This document shows, in pieces, positions 20,267 through 31,271 of a stretch of DNA of 64,000 bases. The first letter of the stretch is position 1. Each line of letters begins with the position of its first letter. The notes beneath the pieces are model-generated. The model was not told the DNA's origin. It saw only the letters and a list, made by a program, of their open reading frames with translations, and searched no databases. Both the position numbers and the translations under genes were made by a program. The DNA lies in assembly GCA_029582165.1 (NCBI GenBank), contig CM055868.1, forward strand, positions 18,034,391 through 18,098,390. The letters are read 5' to 3'. The DNA comes from Portulaca oleracea. Its lineage: Eukaryota > Streptophyta > Magnoliopsida > Caryophyllales > Portulacaceae.

Positions 20267-21158
20267 ATGTTAATAGTTGACAGATTGGAAGAGAATGAAA
20301 GATGTTTTGATATTTATATATTAAGTCGGGAGGTATTAGATTTGGGTGAGAGCTAGAGTCCTAATTGGATTGGGAAGTAGATTTCTAATTAGATAAGGTA
20401 AACTCTTAATCTGATTAGACTTCTTATTTATTATTTTTTAAATCGTTTTTTTTATTATTTCATGAGCGGGAATTTTTTACTGTATTTTTAAATCAATTCT
20501 TTTTCTTTAATCTGATTGGCCGAATACCCCTACAATCACTATGGGTTGAGTATTCCGAATTTCGAATATATTACTTTTATATTATTATAGATAAAGAATA
20601 ATAGTTAAACTTAATATAGCAACATTATGAAAAATATGCATATGAACCTTACTATCATCATAAGTTAATACCATAATATGAAACTTGATACTAATAATAA
20701 TAATATAGACAATAGTGATAAAATGGAAATTTATCAATAACATGACCTTGAAAATATAATAAGTAAACTAGTAACCTCTTGAAACATAAAAGTAAATTTC
20801 AAAACTTATTAATTAGTACTAGTATTAATACAACACTTAAAATCATTTGAAAACTTTAATATTCATAATAATAATGTGAAAACTACTCATATCACAAACT
20901 TAATAATATTATTACGTAAAACTTGATGATAATCAAATCGATGACTTAATAACCTTAGTAATAGGAACTTAATAGTTTTAAAGTAATCAAAGGTACTTAC
21001 TAATAAGGAGAACTTCAAAATAATAGTAGAACTTAGTAATATAGAGAATACATTGATAATATCATAAACTTATGAATATGAAATATTTTTCTAACATAAA
21101 CCCTAGTATACAAAAAGAATGAGTCACTAACATCAACAACATGAATTTACTTTGTATT

Positions 21159-21328
21159 CGTATGAATATTATACATGAACATTACTAACAACATAGGACT
21201 AATCATGAATCTTTGAAACCATAATATCAAAATACAAACAACTCGTATGAATATTATACATGAACATTACTAACAACATAGGACTGATCATGAATCTTTG
21301 AAACCATAATATCAAAATACAAACACAC
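21159..21328. repeat. 85 bp tandem duplication
   Basis: CGTATGAATATTATACATGA starts at 21159 and again at 21244; the two units are almost identical, so the duplication is recent relative to the LTR. Confidence 0.9.
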
Positions 21329-21479
21329 ACTAATCCAATACTAACACCAAGTTCTAAGTTACTGAACAAAATTTCCAGATTACCAACAATTATACAACAT
21401 TTAGTAACATAGCAACTTATTCAGACACTACACAAACACAACACAATAAACCCATAGTAATATGTAGAGAGAGAAAATG

Positions 21480-22240
21480 AGAGTTTAGGGGTATACAAAC
21501 AAGAGTCCAAAGAGGGAGGGTGGTGCTTGGGGAGGTCGGCGGCTGGGTGGTCGAGGTCCAGTGGTCGGAGCGGTGGCCGGTCGACGGTGGTCAAGCGTCA
21601 GCAACGAGGGTCAGCGGCAACAACAGTCAGCAGCTCCCACACCGAGGTCGAACTATTTTGGCCGGGAAGGAGATTGTCGCTGGAGTTACGGTTGTCACCA
21701 GTGGCTGGGGTGTCGCCGGAGGTCCGGTCGCTGTCTTCGGAGCATCGGATGTGGTGGTTGCCGGAAAGACGTGGCAACGGCGGCGGAAGGGTTTACGTTA
21801 GGGCATGCATGAGATGTTGAAGGTGGTGGTGTTTGGAGGGAGTTCGGGGTGGCGGTTTCGAGGTGCGGTGGCCGGAAGGTTCTCGCCAGTGGTCAAGGGG
21901 TGGTGGGAGGTGGCGCGGGGTGGTGGTGCCGTGAAGGCGGTGGTGCAACGTAGGGGGTCGGGTAAGCAGTAAAAACCAGAAGAAAGAAGAAAGAAGAAAG
22001 AAGAGAAAGAAGAGAAAAGGAGGAAGAAGAAGAAAATGGAGAATGAAGAAAATGAATGAGAAGAAGGAGTGTAGGAAGAAGAAGAAGAGAAACAATGGAG
22101 AAGCTGATGGCTGTGGTGAGTTGCATCGAGCAGCAGAACATCAGCAGCAATAGTAGCTTATTAGTATTGTATTAGTGAAAGAAGAAGCAGGAAAGAGAGA
22201 AAGAGAAAGAAACAGAGAAGGGGTGGAGGGGGGTTGGGTT
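21480..22240 (-). other. GC-rich then pyrimidine-rich tract in the Tekay LTR, probable transcribed leader
   Basis: On the minus strand this is a CT-rich stretch (22200-21970) followed by a GC-rich, CCACC/CCGCC-rich stretch (21960-21490), a composition unlike the AT-rich rest of the LTR and like plant 5' leaders. Overlapping ORFs on both strands are compositional and share no family motif. I infer the R/U5 region but could not place a TATA box. Confidence 0.4.
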
Positions 22241-22706
22241 GGCACGTGCCACACTAGGATTAGGATATGGGAATGTTTGCATTGGTAGTGGGAGGAACCA
22301 ATTTGCAGCAACACCGTTGAAACAACTTGGGGAGAGGTTTTTGATAAATTAGGAGAAAATGGGTAGAAAAGGATGGGTACGGTGATTTCATCCTCACGAC
22401 ATCATCAAAAAAATATGAACACTCCTAAAAAAATAACAATATAAAACCCCAATAATTATTATCTGGAAATATAATCAAAGTCAGATAAAAATTTCCACAA
22501 CTGATCAAAATAAATTCTACCCGGAGCTCAAAAATTTCTAACTAATATTTTTAAGACTCTAAATATTCCAACGAACTCACTCGCGGTCCTAAAAACTCCG
22601 TGTGAAAAACAGATAACCACATAATAGATTAAAACAGACGTTAGACAATTTTAACGGTAACCACATTAGTATTTTCCGGGGTTTTACAATATATCAGTCA
22701 AGTTTT

Positions 22707-22713
22707 TGGCGCC
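22707..22713 (+). promoter_or_regulatory. Primer-binding site of Athila-like copy A
   Basis: TTTTTGGCGCCTATGTCGGG follows the LTR end. TGGCGCC starts the primer-binding site typical of Athila/Tat-type elements. The same site is at 40504-40510 (minus) and 46625-46631 (plus) in the other copies. Confidence 0.7.
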
Positions 22714-22839
22714 TATGTCGGGGTCTTGTTTCCCCAACTGCCATTAGAAGAACACACTCTGGTTGACTAGGTTTTTATTGTTTTTCTTTAAACCCTAAAA
22801 AATCAAATAAAAATTAAAAAAATTTTAAAATCTAAAAAT

Positions 22840-23860
22840 ATGGCATCTTTTTATTTTCCTTAGGATGAACGTGAATTGTTTAGCGTTATTTTGAGCGCTT
22901 ATCTGTTTTTCTAGTTTCACGTGATATCATGTTAGGAAAACTTGAAATTCTTGATATTGTAATCATTTAGGTTATTTGGGGTTTTGTGATAAGTCTATTG
23001 ATGATGCTTGGGAATTACTTGAATTGATTGCATGTTATATGTATTATTTTAAAAATCCTAATTGTGCATCTGAGTACTTTAATCCTTATGCATGTATGTC
23101 TAATTCCTATATCCAACCTCGTAATTCAGTTACTTGTGCTTTATGTGGTTCTTCTGAACATGATGATTCTACCAGCCTTGGTGTTGCTAGACTTGGATCT
23201 TTAATGCAAAGGTGTGACTTGTTGCATGATATCGACCATAATTCAAACTCTTCCTATTTTAATGATGGAATATATGATTATAGCAAGTCCCCCTCTCCTT
23301 TAGAAGCCAGTCTAGATTATTCTTCTTACCCTAGTTGACCTGATAACACTATTGATGGTGTTCTTGATTTTCATGATACTTCCTTACTTTTTTCTCAGTC
23401 GACGGGGTTAGAGGTGAGTGAACCTTATGGGGTAGATACTAGGTGTGCAGATGACTTTCATCATGATTTTGTTGATATCATTTGTGAGAAACCGAGCAAT
23501 AAGATTAATAGTAAATTAAATTTGTCAAACAAGGACCTTGATAATATTGTACTCTCTGATTCCAATGATTTAGTCCATGCTTCAATTCCTATTTCACTAG
23601 TTTTTGTTTTACCAAAAACTTTTGAGGAACCCATACCTGGAGAAAAGACCTTAGATGTTCATGTTAATATAGGATATGAGGTTAATTTTTGTGAAACTAA
23701 CAATATTTCTGATGAGTTATCCTTAGGTAAATTTAGAAGTTATGACCCATCCATTAACCCTTATTGGATACACCTAGAGGACTTCATTCCTAGAAAATTC
23801 TTGTGGACCACATATGTTGAATCTTTTGATTTTTCTAGTGAATTTGATATATATTACTGA
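22840..23860 (+). pseudogene. Athila-like gag remnant, copy A
   Basis: Starts MASFYFP then stop; the frame of copy C shows a gag-like beginning (DESELFWRHFERL). A longer stretch from 22976 has DKSIDDAWELLE, the Cys-rich CASEYFNPYACMSN and CALCGSSEHD. These resemble the C-terminal half of gag in plant Athila-type elements. A TGA at 23336-23338 is followed by another 174 in-frame codons ending near 23860 with FIPRKFLWTTYVESFDF. The TGA is identical in copies B and C. Confidence 0.6.
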
Positions 23861-25752
23861 GAACTCTACTAATGTTTTATTTTATGAGTTTTCAGTTGCT
23901 CTCTTATTTCCTAGCTTGCAAACTGCATGAAGGAGAGTTTAACAAGCTACTAAGGGCACTGACAGCATCCAGAACAAAGATCCGGAACCTATCTTTTTAA
24001 GGGTCCATAACGTCGAGCTAACGACGTTAAACAAAGCACCACGAGGATGTACATCACTGTCTATCATCCATTCCTCCCCACTTTTTATTTTATTTCAGTT
24101 ATTTCTTTCAATTTTTATCTCTTAGTAATTTTTATTTTGTTATTACTAATTTTTCTTTTTAGTTTGCAAAGAAAAAGAAGAGATTTATAAGAATTTTTTG
24201 GTTGTTTATTGAAATGATTATCTCTAACCTAATAATTTTTGAGTTGGTAGATGTTTGTAGGGAATTTTGGTACGTCAAATTATAGGGAAAACAAGAAGGA
24301 AACAAAGAAAAGGGGAAAAACAAAGCAAAAAGGGCTGAAAATGAAAATCTCATCGTCTGGTACAAAAACGCTACCAACGCCTGGTAAGCACTGCCAGCGC
24401 CTCTTCCAGTGGCAAGAAGGTATGTGTTTTTTGTAATACGCCGCCATCGCTTAAAAACGCTGGTAGTGCTTCTGGATTTTGCCGAAAATTTTTGCCCGCT
24501 TTTCTTATTTTAGTTGGCCTTCCCCTTTTGAAATCAAAACCAACACCTTGCTCCTCACATCTCCAAACCCTTGACGACCACAAAAAAAAAAAAATGCTAC
24601 CATCTCCTCCCTCTCAAACTCTCTCTCTCCTCGCACCGCACCGCACCACCACACACCACCATCTTCTTCTTCCTTCTTGTTCCTATACTTCCGTTTTACT
24701 TCTTCTAACCCCTTGGCACTGTCCTTCTCCCGAGTAGCTCAAGGACTCGTCCAGTCCAAACCCTAGTTCCGAAAATTTTCATTCACTTATTACTTGCAAT
24801 TACATCTTCTTCTTGCCATCAACAAATTCAAGGTATGATTTTCACTTATCTCTCACCTCCATTGTTATTTGCTAGTATTTCTTGGTGAGTTTATGCAAAT
24901 TTCATGAGTTATATTTGTAAATTTTGTTTGAATTCACCATAGTTCATGCTTAGGTATGGTGCACTACTTGAGTAATTTTTGATACTAGCTACTAATTTTT
25001 GGTTGCTTGATTTGGAAAAGTTGGTGTCTTTATTGATTGTTATGCAATGTGGAAGTAATGTTGTTGTATTTAGAGGAGAATGATACGAATCTTGAGAGTT
25101 GGAGGTTTGAATATGTGAACCTCTGTTTTGGGGAATGTGATATTCCATTCTGGAATAGTCGGACGAGAGTTGAGTTGAGAAATTTTGAATCTTGGTTGCT
25201 ACTGTTGGGGGAGTGTGGATTGTTTTGGATTTTTTATAAATTTTGCTGTGCAAAAATTCTAGGTTTGAAGACATTGTCTATGGAGTTAGTTCTTGTTGAG
25301 ATTTCACCTTGAATTCACATACGCTTTGTTATAAATTTCACCTCACCTCTCATAGTCAATCGCTAGTGTTTTGTGGTGTCATTATGCATCATTTATCAAG
25401 CTACATGTTGAATTTATTCGGTAAACCACAGTTCTTGCTCAAGGATGTCGCCCTACTTGAGTTTGATTTTGATACTAGTTGCTTGTCTAGAGTGAGTAAC
25501 CTTGATTGAAAATCACAATCTTGTTGCTTTGGTGCTTGAAATCTATGACATTGTTTAAATTGAGCTTAAAGTGATGAAATTTGGGTTTAAATTTCGAGTT
25601 ATATGTGATTGGTATTTAAGTAAATCTACTCTACTTTGCTTTAGTGCTTGCTTGAACTTGTGTTGGTACCCTCTAAGTATCAAGCAAGCATGGGGGTATC
25701 TAAGTATGAGAGATTATTATGCTTGAACACTCACATTCGATTTTATGTTTAG
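23861..25752 (+). other. Noncoding middle of Athila-like copy A
   Basis: Where pol would be in a complete element there is only noncoding DNA. It has a conserved block around AACGTCGAGCTAACGACGTT (24008), CGCTGG/CCAGCG-type repeats at 24366-24480 shared with the LTR at 52690-52830, and a pyrimidine-rich stretch at 24590-24740. Short ORFs here are repeated in copies B and C only because the DNA is, and show no family motif. Confidence 0.55.
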
Positions 25753-25964
25753 ATGGTTAGAACCAAGAACCCGAGTTTCACGGCCGGTGATCCTGGCGAT
25801 GATGTAGTCGGGTGAAGCCAAAAAGGAAAGCTACAGCTGCGGAGAAGGGAAAGCAAAAAGCTACCCCGTCTCGGGATTCTAGGAGCTTCAACCCTTTCAA
25901 TTTCGAAGGGGATGTCAAAGCGAGGTATGCTTCTCTTTCTAAAAGAGCCTTATTCAGGTCGTGA
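25753..25964 (+). pseudogene. Start of a second Athila-type ORF (plant transposon protein-like), copy A
   Basis: ATGGTTAGAACCAAGAACCC encodes MVRTKNPSFTAGDPGDD. After a frameshift, the sequence continues with RKATAAEKGKQKATPS and a region ending ARYASLSKRALFRS. Basic N-termini ending in a short ARY..L..R block are common at the start of the extra ORF of Athila-type elements. Only this start remains. Equivalent pieces lie at about 37228-37440 (minus) and 49733-49942 (plus). Confidence 0.4.
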
Positions 25965-26625
25965 TTGACTGAACTTTACCTCCACCACCTCCAAACCAAA
26001 CCGCCCCATCCTCACCAAGCGAGGATCCCTGATCCTTTGCTCTGTTCTTTACCCTCTTTACCATTGTCTTCTGCATTGAGGACAATGCAGTGTTTAAACA
26101 TGGAGGGTTATATATCACTTTGTGAATATTTCTTCTTTACTTCTCTAATTTTTCTTTTATTTTCGTCTTTCTTTTTCTTGTTTCGTGCTTATTTTTCAAT
26201 TTTTAGTGTGATTTTCTTGTTTTTAGTTTGTTTCGTTAGTTTGATTTTTCTTACTTTTAGTGTGTTTTCTTTTGTTGAGTTTTTTAGTTTTCTTTTCTTA
26301 GTTTTTCTTTCTAGTTTTAGGATTGCATTCACCTAGATTGCATTAGTTAGAGCATGTTAGATTTTTCTTTTCTTTTTTTTAGTTTGTTTTTTTTTCTTTT
26401 TCTTTCTTTTGCAATCACCTTATTTCAAAAAGCCAAAAAAATCAGAAAAGACTAGAAAAAAAAATTTAGGATAGGATTATGATTAAAATCAAGAACACCG
26501 TAAGTGATGATTAGTAAACCAATCTTACTTTCAGTTTACCTTGCTTCACTTAGAAAAGTTTGGAAGAAAATTTAAAAGTTTTTGAAATTGTTTTCTTCAA
26601 ATCTTCTGATTTTGAGTCAAGTTAT

Positions 26626-27966
26626 TGATGGAGACCATCAAGGAGAACGATCAGCAGCAGCAGCTTCATCAGCAAAGGAGGCATCTCCAAGAGCTTCACC
26701 ATCAACTGGAGCAGTAGTACAAGAAGGAGTTCTTGTTGTTTAACACAACTCAGCAGCTAGGGAAGCCTTTCCAGCAGAAACAACAGGCTTCCAAGCACCA
26801 GCACAGACAGCAGACTTCTCAGCAGTCCAAACATCCAGCTGGAGGATTTCAGCATCACCAGCAACCATCTACCCACCAACAGCATCCATCCAGGCTTGCT
26901 ACACCCTTGTAAGGCAAGTCACGCAACTCTGACCACTCAATTCACCAAAGATTGGTCATCGGACCAATTCCGGCCTCAAAGAACAACGATCAAGTAATGA
27001 CTTTCTCAATGTCATATCTCTTGAATGAGGAAGATTCAGCCAAGGTTTCCTAGGAGTTTTTTGTTCCTTTCCATGTCCTTTTCAAGTCCAAGCCAAGTTC
27101 CAGTATGATCAAGCATGGCACAGAAAGATTCAAAAGTCAGAACAGACAATCCAAGCAGGATAGTTTTATCAGTTTTTCCAGAACCCCAGCTCTGGGGCTA
27201 TATGTTTTGATTTCTGTTCACAAGGGTTACTTTGGTCTTTTCAGCATGATATTAACCTGTTGAGATTATTTCCAGGTTAGAATTGGCGCGAGAATTACCT
27301 CAGTAAATTTATTTTTTACCCCTTAGGAGAGGAAAGCCTCTCATTGGTTCAAATTGCCACTCTTTTGGTATTTGGTCCAATTAGAGCATAGTTTAGTATT
27401 TCCCTTTGATTTGCTTACAAGTTGTACTCGAGATCATTAGGGAGTAATCAGCTGTATTTGTTTCAAGCTTTGTAGCTTAGGATAATCCAGGGAGATTAGA
27501 CAAAATACTTATGCTTAAGCAGCTGCTAATCAAACTGTTAGTTTTCTTTATATTCTAAAGTTTTCTATCAATGATGACATATCTCAGTGTTCATTCAATA
27601 GCATTCTCGAGTGTCTTAGTACCCTTGAAAGTTTGTGAGTGTCCTATAACTCTCAATCTTGGTTCAATCAGTACTTGTCACTGGAAATTGGCAAAATCTA
27701 GCAAGTGTAAGCTGAGCTTGATCATCCATGCTTTGGTGTGTCTGTAGAGGCATGTGTGCGAGAGTCCTTGCCCTTAATTGCAGTTCTGGTGTGTCTGTAT
27801 CAACTGTAAGCAAACCTATCCTTTTTATCTGTTGTTGGGTTGTCTTCTATTCCAGCTTCTTGCTTTCAATCAGTTATTGTGAATCCAAACATCTAGATGT
27901 GAGTATGTGTGACTGTATGATATATTCTAGCTCAATACTCTGATCTTAGTGAGTTGGCATACATCA
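26626..27966 (+). repeat. 5' LTR of CRM-like copy A (1341 bp)
   Basis: Starts TGATGGAGACCATCAAGGAG and ends GCATACATCA, just before the primer-binding site. The first ~300 bp are CAG-rich and give Gln/Ala/Ser-rich open frames on both strands in every LTR copy. Other copies: 32473-33197 (partial), 35242-36569, 40719-42050, 45092-46416, 50612-51944. Confidence 0.92.
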
Positions 27967-27969
27967 TCT

Positions 27970-27981
27970 TGGTATCAGAGC
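27970..27981 (+). promoter_or_regulatory. Primer-binding site of CRM-like copy A
   Basis: TGGTATCAGAGC, an exact match to the complement of the initiator Met tRNA 3' end, three bases after the LTR. The same site is at 35227-35238 (minus), 42054-42065 and 45077-45088 (minus). Confidence 0.92.
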
Positions 27982-28023
27982 ATTATGTTCTTTCTTGGAG
28001 TGTGTTTGCTTGTTTTAGTTAAA

Positions 28024-29130
28024 ATGGCCGGAACAAGTAAAACACCACAGGAAGTCTTAGAACAAACTCTAAAAGAGAAGGAAGATGTAGAACAGAAAAT
28101 GAAGTTTTTAAGTGAGCAGTTGAATTATTATATGAGATTGCATAGACATCAGTTGAATAAGGAGACTGATGATGAGATGGAGGAAGGAGAACGTGAGAAT
28201 CCTTTCAGTAGGACAGGGAGAGGAGGTCGAGGTCCTAGACCTACACCCAGGAGTAGGAGAAGGATAATAATCACCAAGAGTCAGTGAGCCTGAGGAAAAC
28301 AGTAAAAGTGAAAGAGAAGTAAGAAGGGAAGATAGGAGGGTTGAAAAACTTGATTTCATGATTAATATACCTGAATATGTAGGAGAACTAGACCCTGATG
28401 TTTTCTTAGATTGGTTACAGACAGTGGAAAGAGTCTTCGATTTGAAAGAAGTTTTTGAAGAAAACAAGGTGTAGTTAGTAGCCTTTCAATTGAAAAAATA
28501 TGCTTCTACTTGGTGGACTAATCTGTAGAGAAGGAGAATGGAGATTGGGGAAGCCAGAGTGAGCACCTGGATTGAGATGAGACAGAAACTGAAGGAGAAA
28601 TTCCTTCCAGATAACTACATGAAGGAGAACTACAACAAGTTGCAGATTTTGTGCAGGGGAGCAAGTCATTGGAAGAATATACCAAGGAGTTTGAGCATTT
28701 GCTTTGAAAGTGCAATATGCAGGAGAATGAGGTACAAACCTATATCAGGTACCTTGCAAGCTTAAATGAAGGGATCAAGAATGTTGTAGAATTGCAGATC
28801 TATGATTCCCTTGATGAGCTAAGCTCTTTGGCTCACAAAGTGAAACAATAGAAGAAGTCTAGATCAAAGGACTACAACAGCAACAGATATCTAACCAAGC
28901 CCTATACACCAGCCAAACCAAATCCCTTCAAACCTTACAATCCCCCACAAAGAGCCTATCCACCCCCACCCCCACCTCAAGCCAAAAATCCAATCCCAAG
29001 ACCCCCACAAAATCAGCCCCAAAATCACCCAAAAAGAACCCCAGCCCCTATCAGCAGACCTTATTCAGAAAGAAGATGTTTCAGGTGTCAAGGATTAGGG
29101 TACATTGCCTCAGAATGTCCAAACAAAAGA
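28024..29130 (+). pseudogene. gag: CRM-like gag, copy A
   Basis: ATG 28024 gives MAGTSKTPQEVLEQTLKEKE, a coiled-coil-like start, then an Arg/Gly-rich segment (GRGGRGPRPTP). A frameshift near 28266 is visible by comparison with copy C (RIIRSPRVSEPEE). The capsid region (FLDWLQTVERVFDLKE, STWWTNL) follows, with a TAG near 28471. The zinc knuckle CFRCQGLGYIASEC has Tyr where His is expected. Copies B, C and D cover the same region. Confidence 0.85.
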
Positions 29131-29957
29131 ATGGTTACTCTTGCTGAGTACCAGGAAACTTTATTTGTTGATCCTGAACATGTGGAGGGAGAAGAACAGG
29201 AGTATGAAGAGCATGAACATAACCCTATCTATGATGATGAGGTTATAGAAGAAGGTCCAGATGAGGGAGAAATGCTTGTGATCAGAAGATTTTTGAGCAG
29301 TTCAGCCGTAGAGGAAGCAGATGAGTAGAGGGAGAATATCATTCATACAAGGTGCACTATTGGAGGGAAGGTATGCTCAGTGATAGTAGACAGTGGGAGT
29401 TGCACCAATGTAGCATCTAGCACCATGGTGGAGAAATTAAGCCTGGCAACCAAGCCCCACCCAGCTCCATACACCATTCAGTGGCTCAGTTCAGGCAAAG
29501 GTATCAAAGTTTCCACTAGGTGCCTTGTTGCTTTTTCAATTGGTCAGTCATACAAAGATGAGGTCTGGTGTGATGTCTTACCTATGGATGTAGTCATTTG
29601 CTTTTGGGTCGACCTTGGTTGTATGATAGATCAGTAAACCACTGTGGAAGAGCTAATACCTACACCCTGACCCTAAACCACAGAAAGATTGTCCTTACTC
29701 CCATGAAACCCTCACAGTTAACCAAAAAAGCCAAAACCCTGTGTCTTGAACCTAGCCTTGATGTGTTGCTTTTATCTGATCAACATGAGTTTAGCACACA
29801 GAAAGACTTGATTCTTTTAGACCTTGAAGAACCCTCAGCACCACAAAATGACCACCCTTTATTCCTACCTTTACTCCAGCAGTTTCAACATGTTTTTCCT
29901 GATGAAATGCAACCTGGTTAACCACCTAAAAGAGATATCCAGCACAAAATTGACTTA
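29131..29957 (+). pseudogene. CRM-like protease region, copy A
   Basis: An acidic linker (EGEEQEYEEHEHNPIYDDE) is followed by the aspartic protease active site IVDSGSCTNVAS near 29380-29415, as in CRM-type elements. FSIGQSYKDEVWCDVLPMD and LLGRPWLYDR mark the rest of the domain. Breaks: TAG at about 29326, a frameshift near 29600-29637 and TAA near 29919. Confidence 0.82.
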
Positions 29958-31271
29958 GTGCCTGGATCACTGTTACCTAATAAGCCATCTTATAGGATGA
30001 CACAAGCAGATACCAATGAGATACAGAGGCAGGTGGATGAATTATTGGAGAAGGGGATGATTAAGGAGAGTTTGAGTCCATGTGCAGTCCCAGCCTTGTT
30101 AGTGCCTAGGAAAGATGGAAGCCAAAGAATGTGTATTGATTGCAGGGCTATTAACAAGATCACTATCAAGTATAGGTACCCTATACCTAGACTAGAAGAC
30201 ATGTTGGATGAGTTACATGGGTCAGTAGTCTTTTCTAAGATTGATTTGAGGAGTGGATACTACCAGATAAGGATCTATGAAGGAGATGAGTGGAAAACAG
30301 CATTTAAGACCAAGGGAGGTTTGTTTGAATGGTTGGTCATGCCTTTTGGCTTGACTAATGCCCCATCCACATTCATGAGACTTATGAACCAGGTCCTTAA
30401 GCCACTCATAGGCAAGAGTTTTGTGGTATACTTTGATGATATTCTTGTCTATAGCAGGTTTGAGAAAGAGCATGTCAAGCATTTGCAGGAGGTTTTAACT
30501 ATTCTGAGCAGGGAGGAGTTGTTTGGAAATCTCAAGAAGTGTCACTTCTTTACATCCCAAGTGAACTTCATGGGGTACATTGGTACAGCAGCAGGTATTC
30601 AGGTTGATGATGAGAAGATTCAAGCAATAAGGGAGTGGCCTTTGCCCACTTCTATTCATCAAGTCAAGAGCTTTCATGGCATGGCTTCATTTTACAAAAG
30701 ATTTGTCAAGAATTTCAGCACCATTTTGGCACCAATGACTGAAGTGCTGAAAGGGAAGTCGTTTATTTGGACAGCAGCAATCTAGAAAGCCTTTGAAGAA
30801 GTCAAGGAAAAGGTCACTTCAGCACTAGTCCTAGCACTACCCAGCTTCAGCAAAGTTTTTGAGGTAGAATGTGATGCTTCAGGAGTTGGCATAGGTGCAG
30901 TTTTAACCCAGGAGGGCAAGCCAGTTGCCTATTTCAGCGAGAAGTTAAATGATGCTAAGAAGAAATACAACACCTATGATAAAGAGTTCTATGCCACCAT
31001 CAGAGCTCTTCAGCACTGGAGGCACTACCTAATTGGAGTAGAATTCATCCTACATAGTGATCATAAGGCCTTGAAGTTCATTCAAGGGCAGCATAAGCTC
31101 AACACCAGGCATGCTGCTTGGGTCGAGTACATGCAGCAATTCCACTTCATGATCCACCACAAATCAAGAGTGCTAAACAAAAGAGCAGATGCATTGAGTA
31201 GAAGGTACATGTTGCTTCATATGCTTGATTCTAGAATTATTGGTTTTGAGCATTTGAAAGCTTTGTATTAG
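29958..31271 (+). pseudogene. CRM-like reverse transcriptase and RNase H, copy A
   Basis: RT is intact in frame from 29958 to 30783: [42 protein letters not shown] and the catalytic YFDDILVYS at about 30429-30456. TAG at 30783 interrupts the connection domain. RNase H continues in frame with VECDASGVGIGAVL, YDKEFYAT, LHSDHKALKF and NKRADALSRR, all catalytic acidic residues present. It ends at TAG 31269. This is the only copy with RT/RNase H; copies B, C and D stop before it. Confidence 0.92.

Larger units (their letters stand above)
18524..20592. mobile_element. Possible non-autonomous DNA transposon inside the Tekay LTR
   Basis: The left edge reads TCTATTATAATAACTAGTCT and the right edge, reversed, TCTATAATAATATAAAAG, a weak terminal inverted match. 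Just inside the left edge is AACCCATGTGATGCACGGG, a block that resembles the 5' region of some plant Helitrons. Diverged direct repeats of about 230 bp (18958-19190 and 20322-20510), both ending ATTTCATG-GCGGGAATT, flank the centre. A GATTGGCC block occurs just outside the left edge (18468) and inside the right part (20515). The class is undecided. A 12-base G run sits at 19016-19027. Confidence 0.35.
12011..22688 (-). mobile_element. Ty3/Gypsy Tekay-like chromovirus, minus strand
   Basis: Reading on the minus strand: 5' LTR 22688-16028, primer-binding site at 16026, an upstream accessory ORF, gag with two zinc knuckles, protease, RT. RNase H is lost and integrase continues in the inverted segment to the left. 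RT, protease and integrase motifs, and the acidic upstream ORF, fit the Tekay (Del) chromovirus lineage. The 5' LTR is joined at 22688 to an Athila-like LTR tail, so the Tekay element inserted into, or recombined with, the Athila copy. Confidence 0.8.
16028..22688 (-). repeat. 5' LTR of the Tekay element, about 6.66 kb including insertions
   Basis: On the minus strand it begins TGTAAAACCCCGGAAAATAC at 22688 and ends TTCGGGGCGTTACTGA next to the primer-binding site. The two ends are partly complementary (CCCCGGAAAA / TTTTTCGGGG). The length includes a 348 bp tandem duplication (17622-18320), a possible 2.1 kb insertion (18524-20592) and an 85 bp duplication (21159-21328). ORFs inside it (such as 16483-16962) have low-complexity products and no family resemblance. 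Confidence 0.7.
22689..26625 (+). mobile_element. Athila-like non-autonomous element, copy A (+)
   Basis: Starts with the last bases of the LTR (CAGTCA at 22695-22700), then a TGGCGCC primer-binding site. Next come a gag remnant, about 1.9 kb of noncoding sequence, the start of a second ORF (25753) and a GGACAATGCAGTGTTTAA-type block with a purine tract at 26080-26110. No protease, RT or integrase is present in any of the three copies. A CRM LTR begins at 26626 after GTTAT. Confidence 0.75.

Noticed and set aside
21520..21820. Overlapping ORFs in a GC-rich tract
   Set aside because: Three frames and both strands are open only because of GGT/GGC composition; no family motif.
25965..26336. Phe-rich 123-residue ORF, repeated in the other Athila copies
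   Set aside because: Encoded by a T-rich untranslated stretch after the purine tract; present three times only because the DNA is.
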